This document shows, one piece after another, positions 11,138-22,704 of a DNA stretch of 64,000 bases. Made by a program: the position numbers and the translations under genes. Origin of the DNA: Mantis religiosa (lineage: Eukaryota > Arthropoda > Insecta > Mantodea > Mantidae); assembly GCA_030765055.1 (NCBI GenBank), contig CM060958.1:6831849-6895848 (forward strand). Direction: 5' to 3'. Numbering within the stretch: the stretch's first letter is position 1; every line of letters begins with the position of its first letter. The notes beneath the pieces were generated by a model, which did no database searches, had not been told where the DNA came from, and was given only the letters and a program-made list of their open reading frames with translations.

Positions 11138-12206
11138 GTATACTTAGGGCTTTTTTCAGCTGGAATGCACTGGAATGAGTTTTGGTAAACTTTTAGAAAC
11201 TCCATTGAAATTTAAAAATGAAATTACTGCCCATATTGAATGCAAGGGTTTGCATTCTGTCATCATTGTTGATGCGGAAGAAATTCTTTAATGCACTGTG
11301 CTTGGTGCTACCATCTTGACTTAAAACTTCCTTACAGTGCCTATGGAACCATTTCTGTTCCTTAAAATTAGTAGGATTAGAGAGTGCAGGCAATACATGA
11401 GCAAACAGCACTGCAAGGGTAAAACAATCAGGCTGTGGTATGATACAGTCTTCTTCTGTGTGTCAGCTTGATTATAGTGCAATATTGTTATAGATTTGTT
11501 GAACAATATGATCGAGTGAGAGATCCAGTAAACTTTTTTACAGAAAAAGCATCGGGTATACTTGTAAAGAAAATGAAATGAAACAGATAATAACTTGTAT
11601 AAGACATATAAACTGTCACTTTGTTACATAAATAGTGATATCCAACATAAGTAACAGAAAAGTAGCTAAAAGTAGATGCTGATTATTCAGAGGGTAGATA
11701 GTGCAAAGTTGTTCTCAAAAGAAAAGAAACCAAAACTGAGCTACAGGTAACAACATATATAAAATGTAATCATGCAAAATGATAAAATATTCACTTGGGT
11801 ATGAGAATATGCATGCTATGCTTCATGTTAGATGCCAAAATTGGCAGAGCACAGAGACTTTAAGACATGAACACATATTTGTTTTTAAATTTACTTGTAT
11901 CATTAAATATTTTCTGAATCCATATAAAAGGTTTAGGATCACATTTGGATTTTCTTTTTAATGTCAGGTTATTTTCTTCAATATGTTTATTTTTTCGTGC
12001 AATATACAGTGCTGTTAGTTTAAGAATCGAAGTCTGCGACAGTGGCTGTGCCATGGCAGTAACCCGCTTGCTTGCCAATACTTGGAAGTTTTAACTTGCG
12101 AAACTAAAAATAACTTAATATAATTTTGAGTCGAAATAGTACTCAATGCTCCACTTATTGCTAGTATTTACCTAGAACGTGTTTCCTTAGTATCTTCCTA
12201 ACATAA

Positions 12207-12869
12207 TCAGCTGTTGTCGACTAATGGATGTTGGTTTGGTGAACTCATTGGAGGTGATAGGTGCGTCTCTGTCAGTATCTTGATGAACTTGTTTGGGTTT
12301 TCTTCAAAGGTAGTGTCGAAATTAAACAATTTTCTTTCATATTTCTTTATGAAGATTTTTTCCCACGTGGTTAATGCAGCTGGACCTTGGACACTTTTTA
12401 ATAAGTGGATTTCTTGTTCTATATCATGATTCTCCTTCCAAAAATGGTACGCTACCGTCGATTTATCTATTTCTTTGTTCCTGATGTTCTTGAACATTAG
12501 GCTTAAAGAGCATTTTAGGAACATCAGGATCATTAAATATGCATTTAATATTTAGTTTAATATTTAATATTAAATATTTAGTTTTTCCAATGTAAAAGTT
12601 GTCACAGCCTTTGCAGTTTATTCGGTACACACCTGATTTTTTGTCTGTGGGTATCTCCTTTGTATTATGTGATTTCAAAAGATGTTGTACACTAAATTTG
12701 TTCTGTGGGGCCAAAGTAATATTGTGCTCTTTGAAGACTTTTTGGAAAAGGTGTGTCGCTCTGGGATATGCAAATTTCTGTATGAAGTTTCATTGCTGAT
12801 TGGGGAAAGAGTAGTTACTGGTTTGCATCTTTGTTGTCTTTTGAATTTATCAATTTTCTTTTTGACCAA
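12207..12869 (-). pseudogene. Penelope-like element, C-terminal RT linker and GIY-YIG part (broken)
   Basis: Minus-strand frames in order show a linker (SPISNETSYRNLHIPERH, about 12750-12810), a GIY-YIG-like domain (SGVYRINCKGCDNFYIGKTK, near 12580-12640), and the tail WEKIFIKKYERKLFNF (about 12310-12360). The central part is scrambled by an AT-rich insertion near 12540-12590, and several frame changes separate the pieces. PLE proteins combine a reverse transcriptase with this endonuclease. A second tail copy lies inverted at 12925-13243. Confidence 0.75.
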
Positions 12870-12924
12870 TTTAGCACTGAATCCATTGTATTCTGCAATG
12901 TGAATTGGAAAACTAAACTAAAAG

Positions 12925-13243
12925 GAACTTGAACATTAGGCTTTAAGAGCATTTTAGGAATATCAGGAATAAAGAAATAGATAAATCAGCGGTAGTATAC
13001 TATTTTTGGAAGGAGAATCTTGATATAGAACAAGAAATCCACTTATTAAAAAGTGTCCAAGGTCGAGCTGCATTAACCACGTGGGAAAAAATCTTCATAA
13101 AGAAATATGAAAGAAAATTGTTTAATTTCAATACTACCTTTGAAGAAAACCCAAACTTCAAGTTCATCAAGATATTGACAGAGATGCACCTATCACCTCC
13201 AATGAGTTCACCAAACCAACATCCATTAGTCGACAACAGCTGA
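12925..13243 (+). pseudogene. PLE C-terminal fragment, inverted copy
   Basis: Plus-strand translation includes KEIDKSAVVYYFWKENLDIE and WEKIFIKKYERKLFNFNTTF and ends at VDNS then a stop near 13243. It mirrors 12207-12540, forming a head-to-head pair whose outer flanks (12120-12206 and 13244-13330) also match in inverse. The stop lies in a decayed hammerhead core (CUGAUGG). The partner core at about 12193-12199 reads CUGAUUA. Both are probably dead. Confidence 0.75.
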
Positions 13244-13646
13244 TGGTATTAGGAAGATACTAACAAAATGCATTCTAGGTAAATACTAGCAATAAGTGGA
13301 GCATTTAGTATTAGTTTGACTTAAAATTATATTAATTTTGTGCTTCATTGAATCATAGTCCTTACACATTGGAAGAAAGAAAGGTATTGGAATTGCCAGA
13401 TATTTTAAAGCATATACCAATAACTGATGTGTAATTAACAAATTCTGGTACTTCCTGGATGGAGAGTTGATTCACATCCTTATTGAAGTAATTGATAAAA
13501 CATAGTACAAATTAGAGAAATTCTCTGTGTTTTGTTTTAAGCAGAATAATTATGATAGAATAAGTAGTATTTTATATATATTTAGTGACAGCACAAGGAA
13601 GAAAAAAAGTCTTTGGTGTGATTATTTATAAAATAGCACGGGCATA

Positions 13647-13883
13647 TTATTGTTTTTTCTCAAATCTGTTTGTGATCTCAGGCAATGCACATATTTTAAA
13701 ATAAGTAAACAAGGCATTAGCATGGAGGTAAACTAAAGTCCCATGAAGTTTGACAGGGCAGCGTGATAGGTTCATCTCTTGCTGTTGGTTACAGAGGGGA
13801 CAATGGGGTGACTGGAGATTACCAAATGGATGCAGATGTGCATTTAGGCAGTCATGTCCTAGCATTAGGTGAAAATAAGCCAC
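13647..13883 (-). pseudogene. LINE ORF2 C-terminal zinc-knuckle fragment
   Basis: Minus-strand frame AYFHLMLGHDCLNAHLHPFG then CPLCNQQQEMN. This is the conserved end of insect RT/RNase H LINE proteins (GHDCL..HL and a CPLC knuckle). Only the C-terminal tail is present. Confidence 0.6.
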
Positions 13884-14615
13884 AGCATTCTTCCTTGGCT
13901 AATCAGGTGTGTTAATGAATGTACACCTTTCTGTTTTCCAGCTGTTTTTTCTGCTATCTTTTGAGAATTTACGTCATTGCAGATGTTCTGTGTATAAATG
14001 TTAATCTTTTCTTATTTTTAATCTCAGCATTACTTGTAAGGTGCCTTGGGAGAATTAAGCTATGTAGAAGTTCGGAAAGCTTTTGCAGAATGTTCATGCA
14101 GATTTGTCCATATATGAAGTCAAAATTGAATAGTTCAAATATGGTTATTAAACTCAAGAATGAGTTCAAGCGCATATGGGAGGTAATTAATATGCTCCTT
14201 TCACCAGCAACTTGAATTCACATTGTTGCTATAGTGGGTATAACAATTAATGAAAAATTGTCAAATTATTTTTACTATGCAAATGTTAATTTCAGCAGAA
14301 AAAAAAATGTTTTATGCTCCTTTCATGACATATTTCAAATATATAAAGATAAAGATAGGTATTAATAAAATATGCATTAAAGCAGTAACAACCTAATTTT
14401 ACACAAATATAAATACTTTCATATTCATATTCATTTATTGCATCCGTAAATCATACAACTCATGATGTGGAATTGTCAAATTACTAACTACACAAAAAAT
14501 AGTAACAAAAAACAAGAATTACAATAAGTTGTTAAGCATAATAGCCAAATTAATAATTAAAATTTACATACTTGTCACAAAGGCCTCATTTATCTTATCT
14601 AACACTTCTTTCTAA

Positions 14616-14654
14616 TGGAGATCAATTTCACAAACAGATTGTATCTTCAGTCCA
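14616..14654 (-). ncRNA. Hammerhead ribozyme motif (PLE family 1)
   Basis: The minus strand has stem I UGGA/UCCA (perfect), core CUGAAGA (14644-14650), an extra U, stem II ACAA/UUGU, GAAA, then stem III AUUGAU with one G·U pair and H17 = C. It is likely competent. It sits at the left end of the PLE whose coding remnant occupies 15.4-16.4 kb. Confidence 0.7.
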
Positions 14655-14696
14655 CAAAACAAACTCCGTTGTCAAGGATTCCGGTTACCATGTTTT

Positions 14697-14990
14697 CAAA
14701 TTCAAATGTATTCATCCTTTAAGGTCAAATCTGTACATAGTACCTTGATATAGGATACGTCAGTAAATTTACACTTTATATTACAAAGTTAAACATCAAA
14801 TATACCTAACCTACGTTCAATTATAATGTAACACAAATTGGATATAATTATAAATGAGAGAAATGAACAAGCTAAGTAAATTCATGTTTTATGATTATCT
14901 GGATTTGTTAAATTGCAGATATTCCTTTACTGTGTAAAAACAGTGCTCCTGCAAGAAAGCCCTTGTTCTAGTTTTAAACTAGTTTTTCTT
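14697..14990 (-). mobile_element. LINE 3' end, second copy
   Basis: Nearly identical to 6384-6665 with a few small indels. It is truncated just after the RAFLQEHCF codons and joined directly to PLE sequence on its right. Confidence 0.7.
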
Positions 14991-15077
14991 TTGTTTTTAC
15001 AATATTACCAAAATCTGAAAACGAAACAATCCTAAAAACAGAATCGAGTGCCAGTATTTCAAAATTCATTACACGAT

Positions 15078-15383
15078 TATTAAATTTTAGATGAGTCGTA
15101 TTTCTTACACATCTGCTTCACTTTCGTACCTATTTTGAGGACATGTTTCGCAAATTTTCGTTTGCATCTACGGCTCTTGTGCGACTGACGCTAGATCCAG
15201 CGGTGTGGGTAATTCTGGGGTTGTTGCTGCCATCTGTTGATTTAGTGATGAACTGAAATGTGGGATTCTCTTCTAGCGGGATTTCAAAGTTCATTAGTTG
15301 GTTTTTATGTTTTTCTATGTATATCCTCTCCCATATGACGAGTTCACTATACATATACATAGAAATACAATACAGTTAAATCT
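15078..15383 (-). mobile_element. Nested PLE 3' fragment with 11-bp target duplication
   Basis: CATTACACGAT occurs at 15067-15077 and again at 15384-15394, bracketing a 306-bp insertion inside an older PLE. The minus-strand frame (15130-15360) reads WERIYIEKHKNQLMNFEIPL and on through RAVDANENLRNMSSK. It therefore reads through a decayed hammerhead (core CCGUAGA at about 15171-15177, GAAACAUGUC at 15141-15150) before stopping. Confidence 0.85.
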
Positions 15384-16380
15384 CATTACACGATGTTTAT
15401 TTTTTAAAATAAATATCTTTTCCCAAACTATTAAATCTATCGGACCATTTAATTGTTTTAATAATTTAACTTCAGGATTTATTTCATGGTTAAATGACAA
15501 AAAATGATCTGCTATGACCAATTTATCAGTCTGTTTATACTTAATTTTACAAAAATGTTCTTTCGTTCTGGTTTGTAAATTACGTTTTGTCTTTCCAATA
15601 TAAACTTTATCACAATCGAAACAATTAAACTGATAAATACCAGATTTTTTATTATTAGTAATTTTATCTTTTTAGAGAAATGTAGTAAATTTTTAATACT
15701 CTATTTATTTTGAGGAACTAAAGTTATACCAACTTCTTTAAAAAAAATTTCAAAATGTTTATTAACTCAAGGATGGTAAGTAAATTTTTTAAAATTATAA
15801 TCGTCTTTTATTTTTTTAAGGGTAGAAATATCATTAACAGTTTTTTGATATTTAAATTTTTCAATCTTCTTTTGTATAAAGTCTTTTATTAACACCATTA
15901 ATTAAAGCAGTATTAATAATATGTTTATATTCTTTATTAAATTCATCTTTATTCAGAGGTATATTTATTAATCTATAAATCAAACTATTAAAAACAGCAA
16001 ATTTATGTGGAAAAGGTTTAAAACTTTTTTATGTGATTATCAATATGAGCAGACTTCCTATAAATACCAAAATCTAGTTTTTTATTATTTCTTATTATCT
16101 TCAAATCTAGAAAAGGAAGAAATCTATTAATTTCAGTTTCTAATGTGAATTTTATAGCTTTATCTTGTAAATTTAGTAATTTTAAAGCATCGTTAATTTG
16201 TTTATTAGGAACAATAGCAAAAATATCATCAACATATCTATACCATGTTTTAAAAATCAAAGGAATAGCTTTAGTGACTTAATTTTGAAAAAACTCATAA
16301 AAAGATCAGCAAGAAAAGGTGAAAGAGGATTACCCATTGCTAAGCCAGAAGTTTGTTGAAAAAATTCACCATTAAAAGTG
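15384..16380 (-). pseudogene. Penelope-like element: RT fingers/palm to GIY-YIG (broken)
   Basis: Minus strand in order: GLAMGNPLSPFLADLF (about 16290-16350), the YVDDIFAI catalytic motif (about 16215-16240), LPFLDLKIIRNN (about 16085-16120), then GIYQFNCFDCDKVYIGKTKR (about 15590-15650) and WEKIFILKNKHRVM (about 15390-15430). The YVDD aspartates are intact, but frames change and stops interrupt between 15.66 and 15.99 kb. The N-terminal half of the RT is missing. The fragment is joined to a family-1 terminal repeat at 16.39 kb. Confidence 0.85.
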
Positions 16381-16396
16381 AAAAAAATTTGTTTTG

Positions 16397-16448
16397 TGGA
16401 CTGAAGATACAAACGATTTGTTGTGAAATCGATCTACATTAGAAAGAA
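16397..16448 (+). ncRNA. Hammerhead ribozyme motif (PLE family 1)
   Basis: Core CUGAAGA (16401-16407), extra U, stem II ACAA/UUGU, GAAA (16435-16438), stem III AUCGAU, H17 = C. Stem I is UGGA with UACA, with one mismatch. It lies on the opposite strand to the adjoining PLE coding remnant, so the element has inverted termini. Confidence 0.65.
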
Positions 16449-16699
16449 GTATTAACACCAATTTCTTAAGATAAGTGAGGCCTTTGTGACAAGTATTTAT
16501 ATTTATTGCGTCACTGTAGCTAGCCTCATTTTCTACGTGACCTAAATTTTATATTTACTTTCCACCTTAACTAATTTTATATAATTTAACATTCTTCTTT
16601 TGCAAAAATTGTAATTTGCACTAAAGTTACTTGTCTCAACATTAGTTTGAATGACTGATCACTCAAATGCTTTACACTCAAATCTTGGTGGTGTACACT

Positions 16700-16830
16700 T
16701 ACTGTGATTTGACTAATGTAATTGAAAAAGTTATTTGTAGTCGGTTTTTAACAGTTCGTCATTTACGTTTTTAGATTATCGAGGGACTAGTTTCAGAAGC
16801 CATTGTGTCCATTATTACAAATGTTAACGT
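16700..16830 (-). mobile_element. Diverged ribozyme-element fragment (GAAACUAGUC family)
   Basis: It resembles the outer arm of the insertions at 31501 and 37181 (a GTCGGTTTTTAACAGTTCGTCA-like stretch, then GGGACTAGTTTCAGAAGCC). On the minus strand GAAACUAGUC is preceded by a hairpin, but the CUGANGA core is not readable. Confidence 0.45.
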
Positions 16831-16839
16831 TCAGTTTAG

Positions 16840-18060
16840 CAAATTGTATACCTTTTATTTGTTCACGTATAAAGAAGCAAGCAGACTACATATCACCATA
16901 ATGCTATTAACGTCTAACACATATAGACCTTGACACTAAGGTCTGTAGGAACATATGCCAAAGCTGCTATCTACCCATCGCATATGGAAAGCAGATGTAC
17001 AGCGGCCTAGCACTAAGGCCTCTGAGGATAAGTTACCAAGCAAAATTGTATAGTACAAAAATAAGATGTAGAAGTCTAACTGTCCGCCACACACTGAGCC
17101 ATGCAGTGTTTCTTAATAGATCCATCAAGAAATGACTGCATAGTTAAAGTACTGTAAAATAAATTATGTGTTCTAGCCATTGAATTTCTAGGCAGTCTAT
17201 TTTCCGAACTTTGTGAAATATGACTATTTGAATTTCTTTCTTTTATTAATTTTATATCACCATAAGAATGTTGTAAAATTCAAGATTTCATCAAGTTTAC
17301 AATATGTAAACAAATATACATTGATAAAAGACATTTGAAAAACAATGAAAGTGGGTAATAAATTGAGTGAAAGCAAATGGAATAAGGCCCAAAAGAATTA
17401 AAGAAATAAATATATCAAAAGAATATAGTACTAAAGAGATAATAATGATATTCCTGAAAGGTATGTAGTGAAGTAAAGATTTACTTGTAGGGGCATTATT
17501 CACCCAAGACACCTTAGTTTGAAAGGCATGTTCCAATTCTTTGTCCTGTGATCCCTTTTATAACTTATATGACTTAACAGACTGCAAAGTGTTCCAACAT
17601 CTGGCAGTCCTGTTGCTTAGGGTAATACGTTATATGTAGCAAAAATGAGGCTTCAGAAGAATGATCATAAATTTGCAACTAAATTTAGTAGAGAAGTCCC
17701 TTTTTTTCTATAAAATATTAGAATATATATACCAGGTTTAAACGTGGCTTTGACCATTTTTACCATGCATCTAACAATAGATACTTACAGAACATTGACT
17801 ATAGACACTATGATAACTGCTGTAACCAGCAAAACATTGTTTATGAAAACTGAGGTAGTGACATATATTCAAATTTACTCAAAACTTATGGCTGGTTGTT
17901 TTGAATCAATGATGTTAATATTTAATGGAGAGTGTAACATGAAATAGTTGACCGCATAATTCTGAGCAACATAGAGTACCTTAGAATTAGAGAAGAGGGG
18001 GAGAAGGAACCACTGTTTGAAACCTCAAGACTTACGAGCTGGCCAGTAAGTTCCTTGCAA
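16840..18060. other. AT-rich non-coding
   Basis: Only short chance ORFs were seen. A small block at 16915-17040 with CACTAAGGTCTGTAGG and CACTAAGGCCTCTGAGG looks like a repeat pair but is unassigned. Confidence 0.5.
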
Positions 18061-18314
18061 TTGCTGAAGACCTTATACAGGATGTTTCAAAACGACACCG
18101 AATGAACATATAGAAGTAGTTGCTCAGCTTCCATGTGACACATATAAATATACTTTTTACCGCCAATAGAGCCGCATAAAAATGCTCCAGAATGAGTGTG
18201 GATTAGGCAGTGACAGGAACAATGCGTGCCTCATGCTGTCGGAGTTTGCAGGTATAGCTCACATGCCGTGTCACGTGCTCGAGCTGTAAACATACCCGCA
18301 TACTCTGCAGTAAC

Positions 18315-18863
18315 TTGCTACTATTAAGAATTTCTTTGGCTTATGAAATTGCAATAAAGAAGCTATTGCAGGTGAAAGATGCACTTTCGCTTAAGGTCCC
18401 AGGAGTTTACAAAATCCCATGCGAATGTGGACAGGTTTATGTAGGACAAACAGGACGGACGATCGAAGAAAGATGCAAGGAGCACCAGCACAACATCAGG
18501 CTCCTACAGCCGGAAAAATCAGCAGTCGCCCAACATTGCATTGAGCAGGTCCATAGAATTGATTTCAAGAACACAACAGTCCTGGAACGCACCGACAATT
18601 ACTTCGACAGGATCATTAAGGAGGCTATCCAGATAAAATCACATCCACACAATTTCAATAGGGACTCCGGACTTCAACTTAGCTCAGCCTGGACACCGGC
18701 CATCAAAAACATTTCGTTAATAGACTCCAACTGCATGACGCAAGGGACGGACCGCACAGAAAACACCAAAGCAGATGGCATCGTGGCCCAGCGCCAGCCG
18801 AGCCAATCGATGTCGATCACCCGGTTATTGGCCAGGTCAGGGCGAGCTCCGCCTACCGATTGA
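18315..18863 (+). pseudogene. Penelope-like element GIY-YIG C-terminal fragment
   Basis: An open frame of 182 codons. From about residue 29 it reads VPGVYKIPCECGQVYVGQTG then RTIEERCKEH, the PLE GIY-YIG endonuclease with its CxC insertion, followed by SAVAQHCIEQVHRIDF and a VLERTDNYFDRIIKEAIQI tail. Full PLE proteins are several times longer and carry an RT upstream. No RT motif precedes it here, so this is a 5'-truncated copy, and the first ~28 residues are partly flank-derived. It is a different, GC-richer PLE lineage from those at 12-16 and 37-48 kb. A hammerhead follows 37 nt after the stop. Confidence 0.8.
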
Positions 18864-18899
18864 AGTATAAATAGTAGCACATGCCGTAGCCATCACTCA

Positions 18900-18945
18900 G
18901 TTCCTGATGAAGGCCATAGAGTTCACAATGGCCGAAAGCTCGATC
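18900..18945 (+). ncRNA. Hammerhead ribozyme motif (AGCU stem III)
   Basis: Core CUGAUGA (18904-18910), extra A, stem II GGCCAU/AUGGCC, GAAA (18934-18937), stem III palindrome AGCU, H17 = C18941. Stem I pairs GUUC with GAUC, with one U·U mismatch. All core bases are intact. It follows the PLE coding fragment. Confidence 0.75.
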
Positions 18946-20159
18946 TTCATCAGTTTGACGCGGCTGATCACCCGTGAAGCCATAATCCATAACACTCGCC
19001 ACGAAAGCTTCAAGTCTTACAAGCTATTGCTTAATTATTGCTTATGAGTGTTTAACGTGTTCCAAAATTCCATTATAGCAGCCCATGATGGCAAATAAGC
19101 TGGTGGACATATGGAACTTATACCTTTTAGAGGGAAGTTAATGTTAGTGAGGTTGAGGATGGAAGCATTAAATGATAAACAAAACAGAAAACAGCATAAA
19201 AGAATTGTAGATAAATTAATCAAAACTAAGTGGCTTATACAATGAGACAAGCATTTTATTTCACGTGGTTGATAATACTAAATAAAGCATTTGTAACTGA
19301 AAAGGAAGCTGTTGATATTTATAGTAAGTGGTTGAAAGTATTGTACAATTAAGATCATAACAAAATGCTCTGAAGTTAAACAAATAAATATTATCATTGA
19401 TGTAACTATATTTACAATTCATATTTTTAATGAAACTAAATTAATCGTGCATTTGTTGAACTCCCTGCAGCTCTTCCATCCATCAAAACCATATCTCTCC
19501 TTTCGGCATTCGTATAGCACTCCATATTGCTTGGATTTGCTAAGTACACGCAAAATCCTCCCTGTTATGACGGAATGTGTAGTTTTACACTGAAGAGTAA
19601 CCTTCAACTGTCCGAGTTATTAGTCGACTCTCCTTTGTCCCACATCCTGAAAGTTAGGATAAGGTCACTGATAAAGAGCAAGGAGTAATGTTTCTGTTTT
19701 CGTGGCTGGCGGGGTCCCAATAACTTTTGAGGTTCGCACACCAGTGGTTCCTGCGCTGCCTAATCAGAAAATCATGCAATTTTTAATGCTGCATAAGATT
19801 ATGCCTAACAGAATTTCAAAGCTGTGACACCGAAATTCGGACTAGTTAAGTTATAAACTACACAACCGCTATAATCATTCAGTGTCGTTTTGAAATAATC
19901 TCTATGGACACAATTTTATTATGCTCTTAACTCTCATTATTTTATGTATTCTGCATACCTTAACATCTCCTCTTTTTGGATAGATGAACTGGTTATGAGA
20001 AACAGAATACTTATCCTGTGGGGGGAGAATGTCAATAAATAAATTGATATAATTATCACATTTAAAACGACTGCAATCCCAACTGATCTACTACTTGAGG
20101 TTATAGTTTTTCTGTTATTTTTTCTGAAATTCACCTCTCAATATCATAATCCAGAGCAT

Positions 20160-20520
20160 CTCATAAAACGTAATCCATGGCATAAAGCCCAAGTGGGCTT
20201 GAACCTACCAACCCAACTGGTGGCCTCATGCCCTCATATGCAAGGTAGAGGTGGGCGATCATCCAAACGATATGGGCAGGAGATGTGGTCAGCATCTTTG
20301 CATCCCCAGCTAGAAAATTGACTTTCTAGACCAATGTTCACTACCTAACATAGCTCCTCAATTTCCTCATGATGCTGAGTGGGCACAGGTCCTATACCCG
20401 GATTTTAAAATCTGCAAACCCTAGGGGTGAGGTCAATCCTGGCCGCATTCTGCAGCAGGGAACCAAAGCACAATGCTCTGGCCCACTACGCGAAGGCACA
20501 GGACCAGAGCATCTTGTACC
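20160..20520 (-). repeat. Dispersed repeat, family E (SINE-like)
   Basis: The part at 20430-20510 (AGGGAACCAAAGCACAAT and the surrounding CTGGCCCACTA) recurs at 42062-42160. The GC content and tRNA-like tone fit a SINE on the minus strand, but clear box A and box B could not be fixed. Confidence 0.45.
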
Positions 20521-22016
20521 AGTTCAAAAATATATTAGCAGTGAAAAGCCAGTGAGCTTGATGACCAAGATACAGTTTCATAAACATTTTTGCTTAAAAC
20601 AAATCATGACAGTCTCTGAGGTAACTGCTATATCTGTCTTCGACACTTGGCTCTTGAGTTAGGTACTTACTAGACTACGAAATTATATCTCACGCTTGAA
20701 GGTGTTCTTTCTATTGCCAAAAAGAATACTATAAAGTCAGACTATCATTAAATTTAAATTTAGTAGTGCCAAGTTCTGAGTAAATTTGATCAATCAGAAT
20801 TTCTTAACCTCAGTGTCATTATTTAAACATTTTTCATAAATATTAATCCACAGATAAAATATATTTGATTTTCTAGCCATACCAGATTACCAAAAATGTG
20901 TAGAAATGATTGTTTACTAAAGGTAAGTATTCACGAACACACATCAGATAAACTGGGAATACTTTTTCTAATATCTTAAACATTGCCTTAGATTTCCTTA
21001 TCAGACTGCAGCCAGTTTTACTGTCTCAGTCTCGCCATTGCTATGAACAGAATATGGAGACCAGCACTACTGTCCAGTACTTGGAACGACATCATACATT
21101 GATACTATCACCTCTTGCAGAACTTCTTTATCAGTGCTTCATACCTCTAATGAGGTTGCAGTTTTTTATCAAAGGTCTCCAAACCATCTGATGTGAACAA
21201 GTGAGTGATTATCTTAAGTAATCAAGAGAAAACATCTATTTCCACTGACCTCAGATTTTATTCATTAATGCATGAGCATTATGTATACCTATTTTTTTAT
21301 GCAGGTACAATTCCTATAAATCTAGTGTGGATGAATCTAATTTTTGTGGTGTTATCAAACAAGAAAGTTATTTACTCATGCACATTGTATTGTATTAATT
21401 GTGATAGTGGTTGCATATGATCAGATTCTGTAAAACTGCATGTTTTTAAAACGTTTTATGAATTAGGGCACGTCTTACTTTTTGCAATAACCCAACTCAT
21501 GGTGATCAATCAGAAATGCTGATGTAAGCCAGGTGTAATGTTAAAAATGTCTAATTGAAATTAAAATGACGGGTTCTAAATTAACTGATTGCAGGAAAGA
21601 AGCTGTTGGTGTTCCTATAAATGAATGAAAAGACTAGTATTTTGTGATATGCCTAATATAAGTGTGTAGAAATAAGCATTGTCTTTTTCCACATTTCTCT
21701 TTGGGCTTAGATTATCACTAATATTGTTTCTTTTTAAGCATAATATACAGGATGTTCCAAAAAAACACTGACAACACCAAGTATTTTGCGCAGGAAAGCA
21801 AACTGGAGGAAACCATGTCCGGAAACCCATGGTTTGGGTGCAGTAGATCATCAAATTGTCCATGTCATCAATACAACAAACAAACTGTATGCAGCACAAA
21901 GTAGTTTAAATTTACAAATGGAGCTCAAACTGGGTACCTCCTATGTCAATGCAGAGCCTACATTGGTGGCGCTGAACTTCACGTACATACTCCAATGAGT
22001 GTGGTTGACCTGAAAG

Positions 22017-22545
22017 AATGACAATCGCTCCATGTACTCATGCAATGAGGTCCTCATCTGACATTACAGGAGTAGCATACACCATGGTTTTCATACTACC
22101 CCACAGAAAATAGTCCAGTGGTGTCAGATCTGGTGATCTAGCTGGCCATGGAACTGGTCCCTCTCTACCAATCCAATGATTTGGGTATGTAACATCTAGG
22201 TGATTCTGCACATTTCTATCAAAGTGTGCTGGAGCTCCATCATGTTGCAGCTACATTACCTCCCGAATGTTTAGTGGGACGTCCTCCAATAAAATAGGGA
22301 AAATATCTCTAAGAAATGCAAGGTAGATCGGTCCTGTTAGTCTGTTCGGGAGTAGATATGGACCAATGATATGGTCAGCAATTATTCCAGCCCATATTTT
22401 GACACTAAACATGTGTTGGTGAGTGTGAACGACTTGTGCACTTGGATTTTTGTCTGCCCAGTTCTCTAACTTTGACATTCTACAGCATCCAAACCGTGCA
22501 TACCGGACATTGGGTCCTTCATAAAAAATGATCAGCTTTCTGTCT
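22017..22545 (-). pseudogene. IS630/mariner-like transposase C-terminal part
   Basis: The minus-strand frame includes ENWADKNPSAQVVHTHQHMF and SVKIWAGIIADHIIGPYLLP and ends LEDVPLNIREVM. After a stop and frame change, WPARSPDLTPLDYFLWGSMK holds the second acidic motif (SPDLTPLDYFLWG). Loss of the segment between them removes the HDGAPAH-type middle motif. The same family is seen at 34.5 kb. Confidence 0.75.
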
Positions 22546-22619
22546 TGTGCAACATACTTAGTGTTAACTTTAAAGAGAGTCGATTAATGACACTAAACAA
22601 CACTTACTTTTAAATTTTT

Positions 22620-22660
22620 CCAGAACATGTTTCAGAGGCTTTGCCTCTATCATCAGCCGG
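22620..22660 (-). ncRNA. Hammerhead ribozyme motif, intact (ACAUGU stem III)
   Basis: Minus strand: stem I CCGG/CUGG (four pairs, one G·U), core CUGAUGA (22650-22656), extra U, stem II AGAGGC/GCCUCU closing an AAA loop, GAAA, ACAUGU, H17 = U22624. All core bases are intact. Confidence 0.8.
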
Positions 22661-22667
22661 CCCTCGA

Positions 22668-22704
22668 CTGATGATAGAGGCAAAGCCTCTGAAACATGTT
22701 CCGG
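22668..22704 (+). ncRNA. Hammerhead core without its 5' stem-I strand
   Basis: CUGAUGA (22668-22674), extra U, stem II AGAGGC/GCCUCU, GAAA (22691-22694), ACAUGU, U22700, then CCGG. The expected 5' CCGG partner is replaced by CUCGA, because the palindrome joint falls exactly between stem I and the core. Confidence 0.7.

Larger units (their letters stand above)
18075..19896. mobile_element. Possible TIR element hosting a PLE
   Basis: TTTCAAAACGACACCGAATGA near 18087 is inverted at 19876-19896 (TCATTCAGTGTCGTTTTGAAA) with one or two mismatches. ACAGGATGTTTCAAAA is typical of mariner/Tc ends. No transposase was recognised inside. The PLE at 18315-18945 occupies the middle. Confidence 0.35.
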
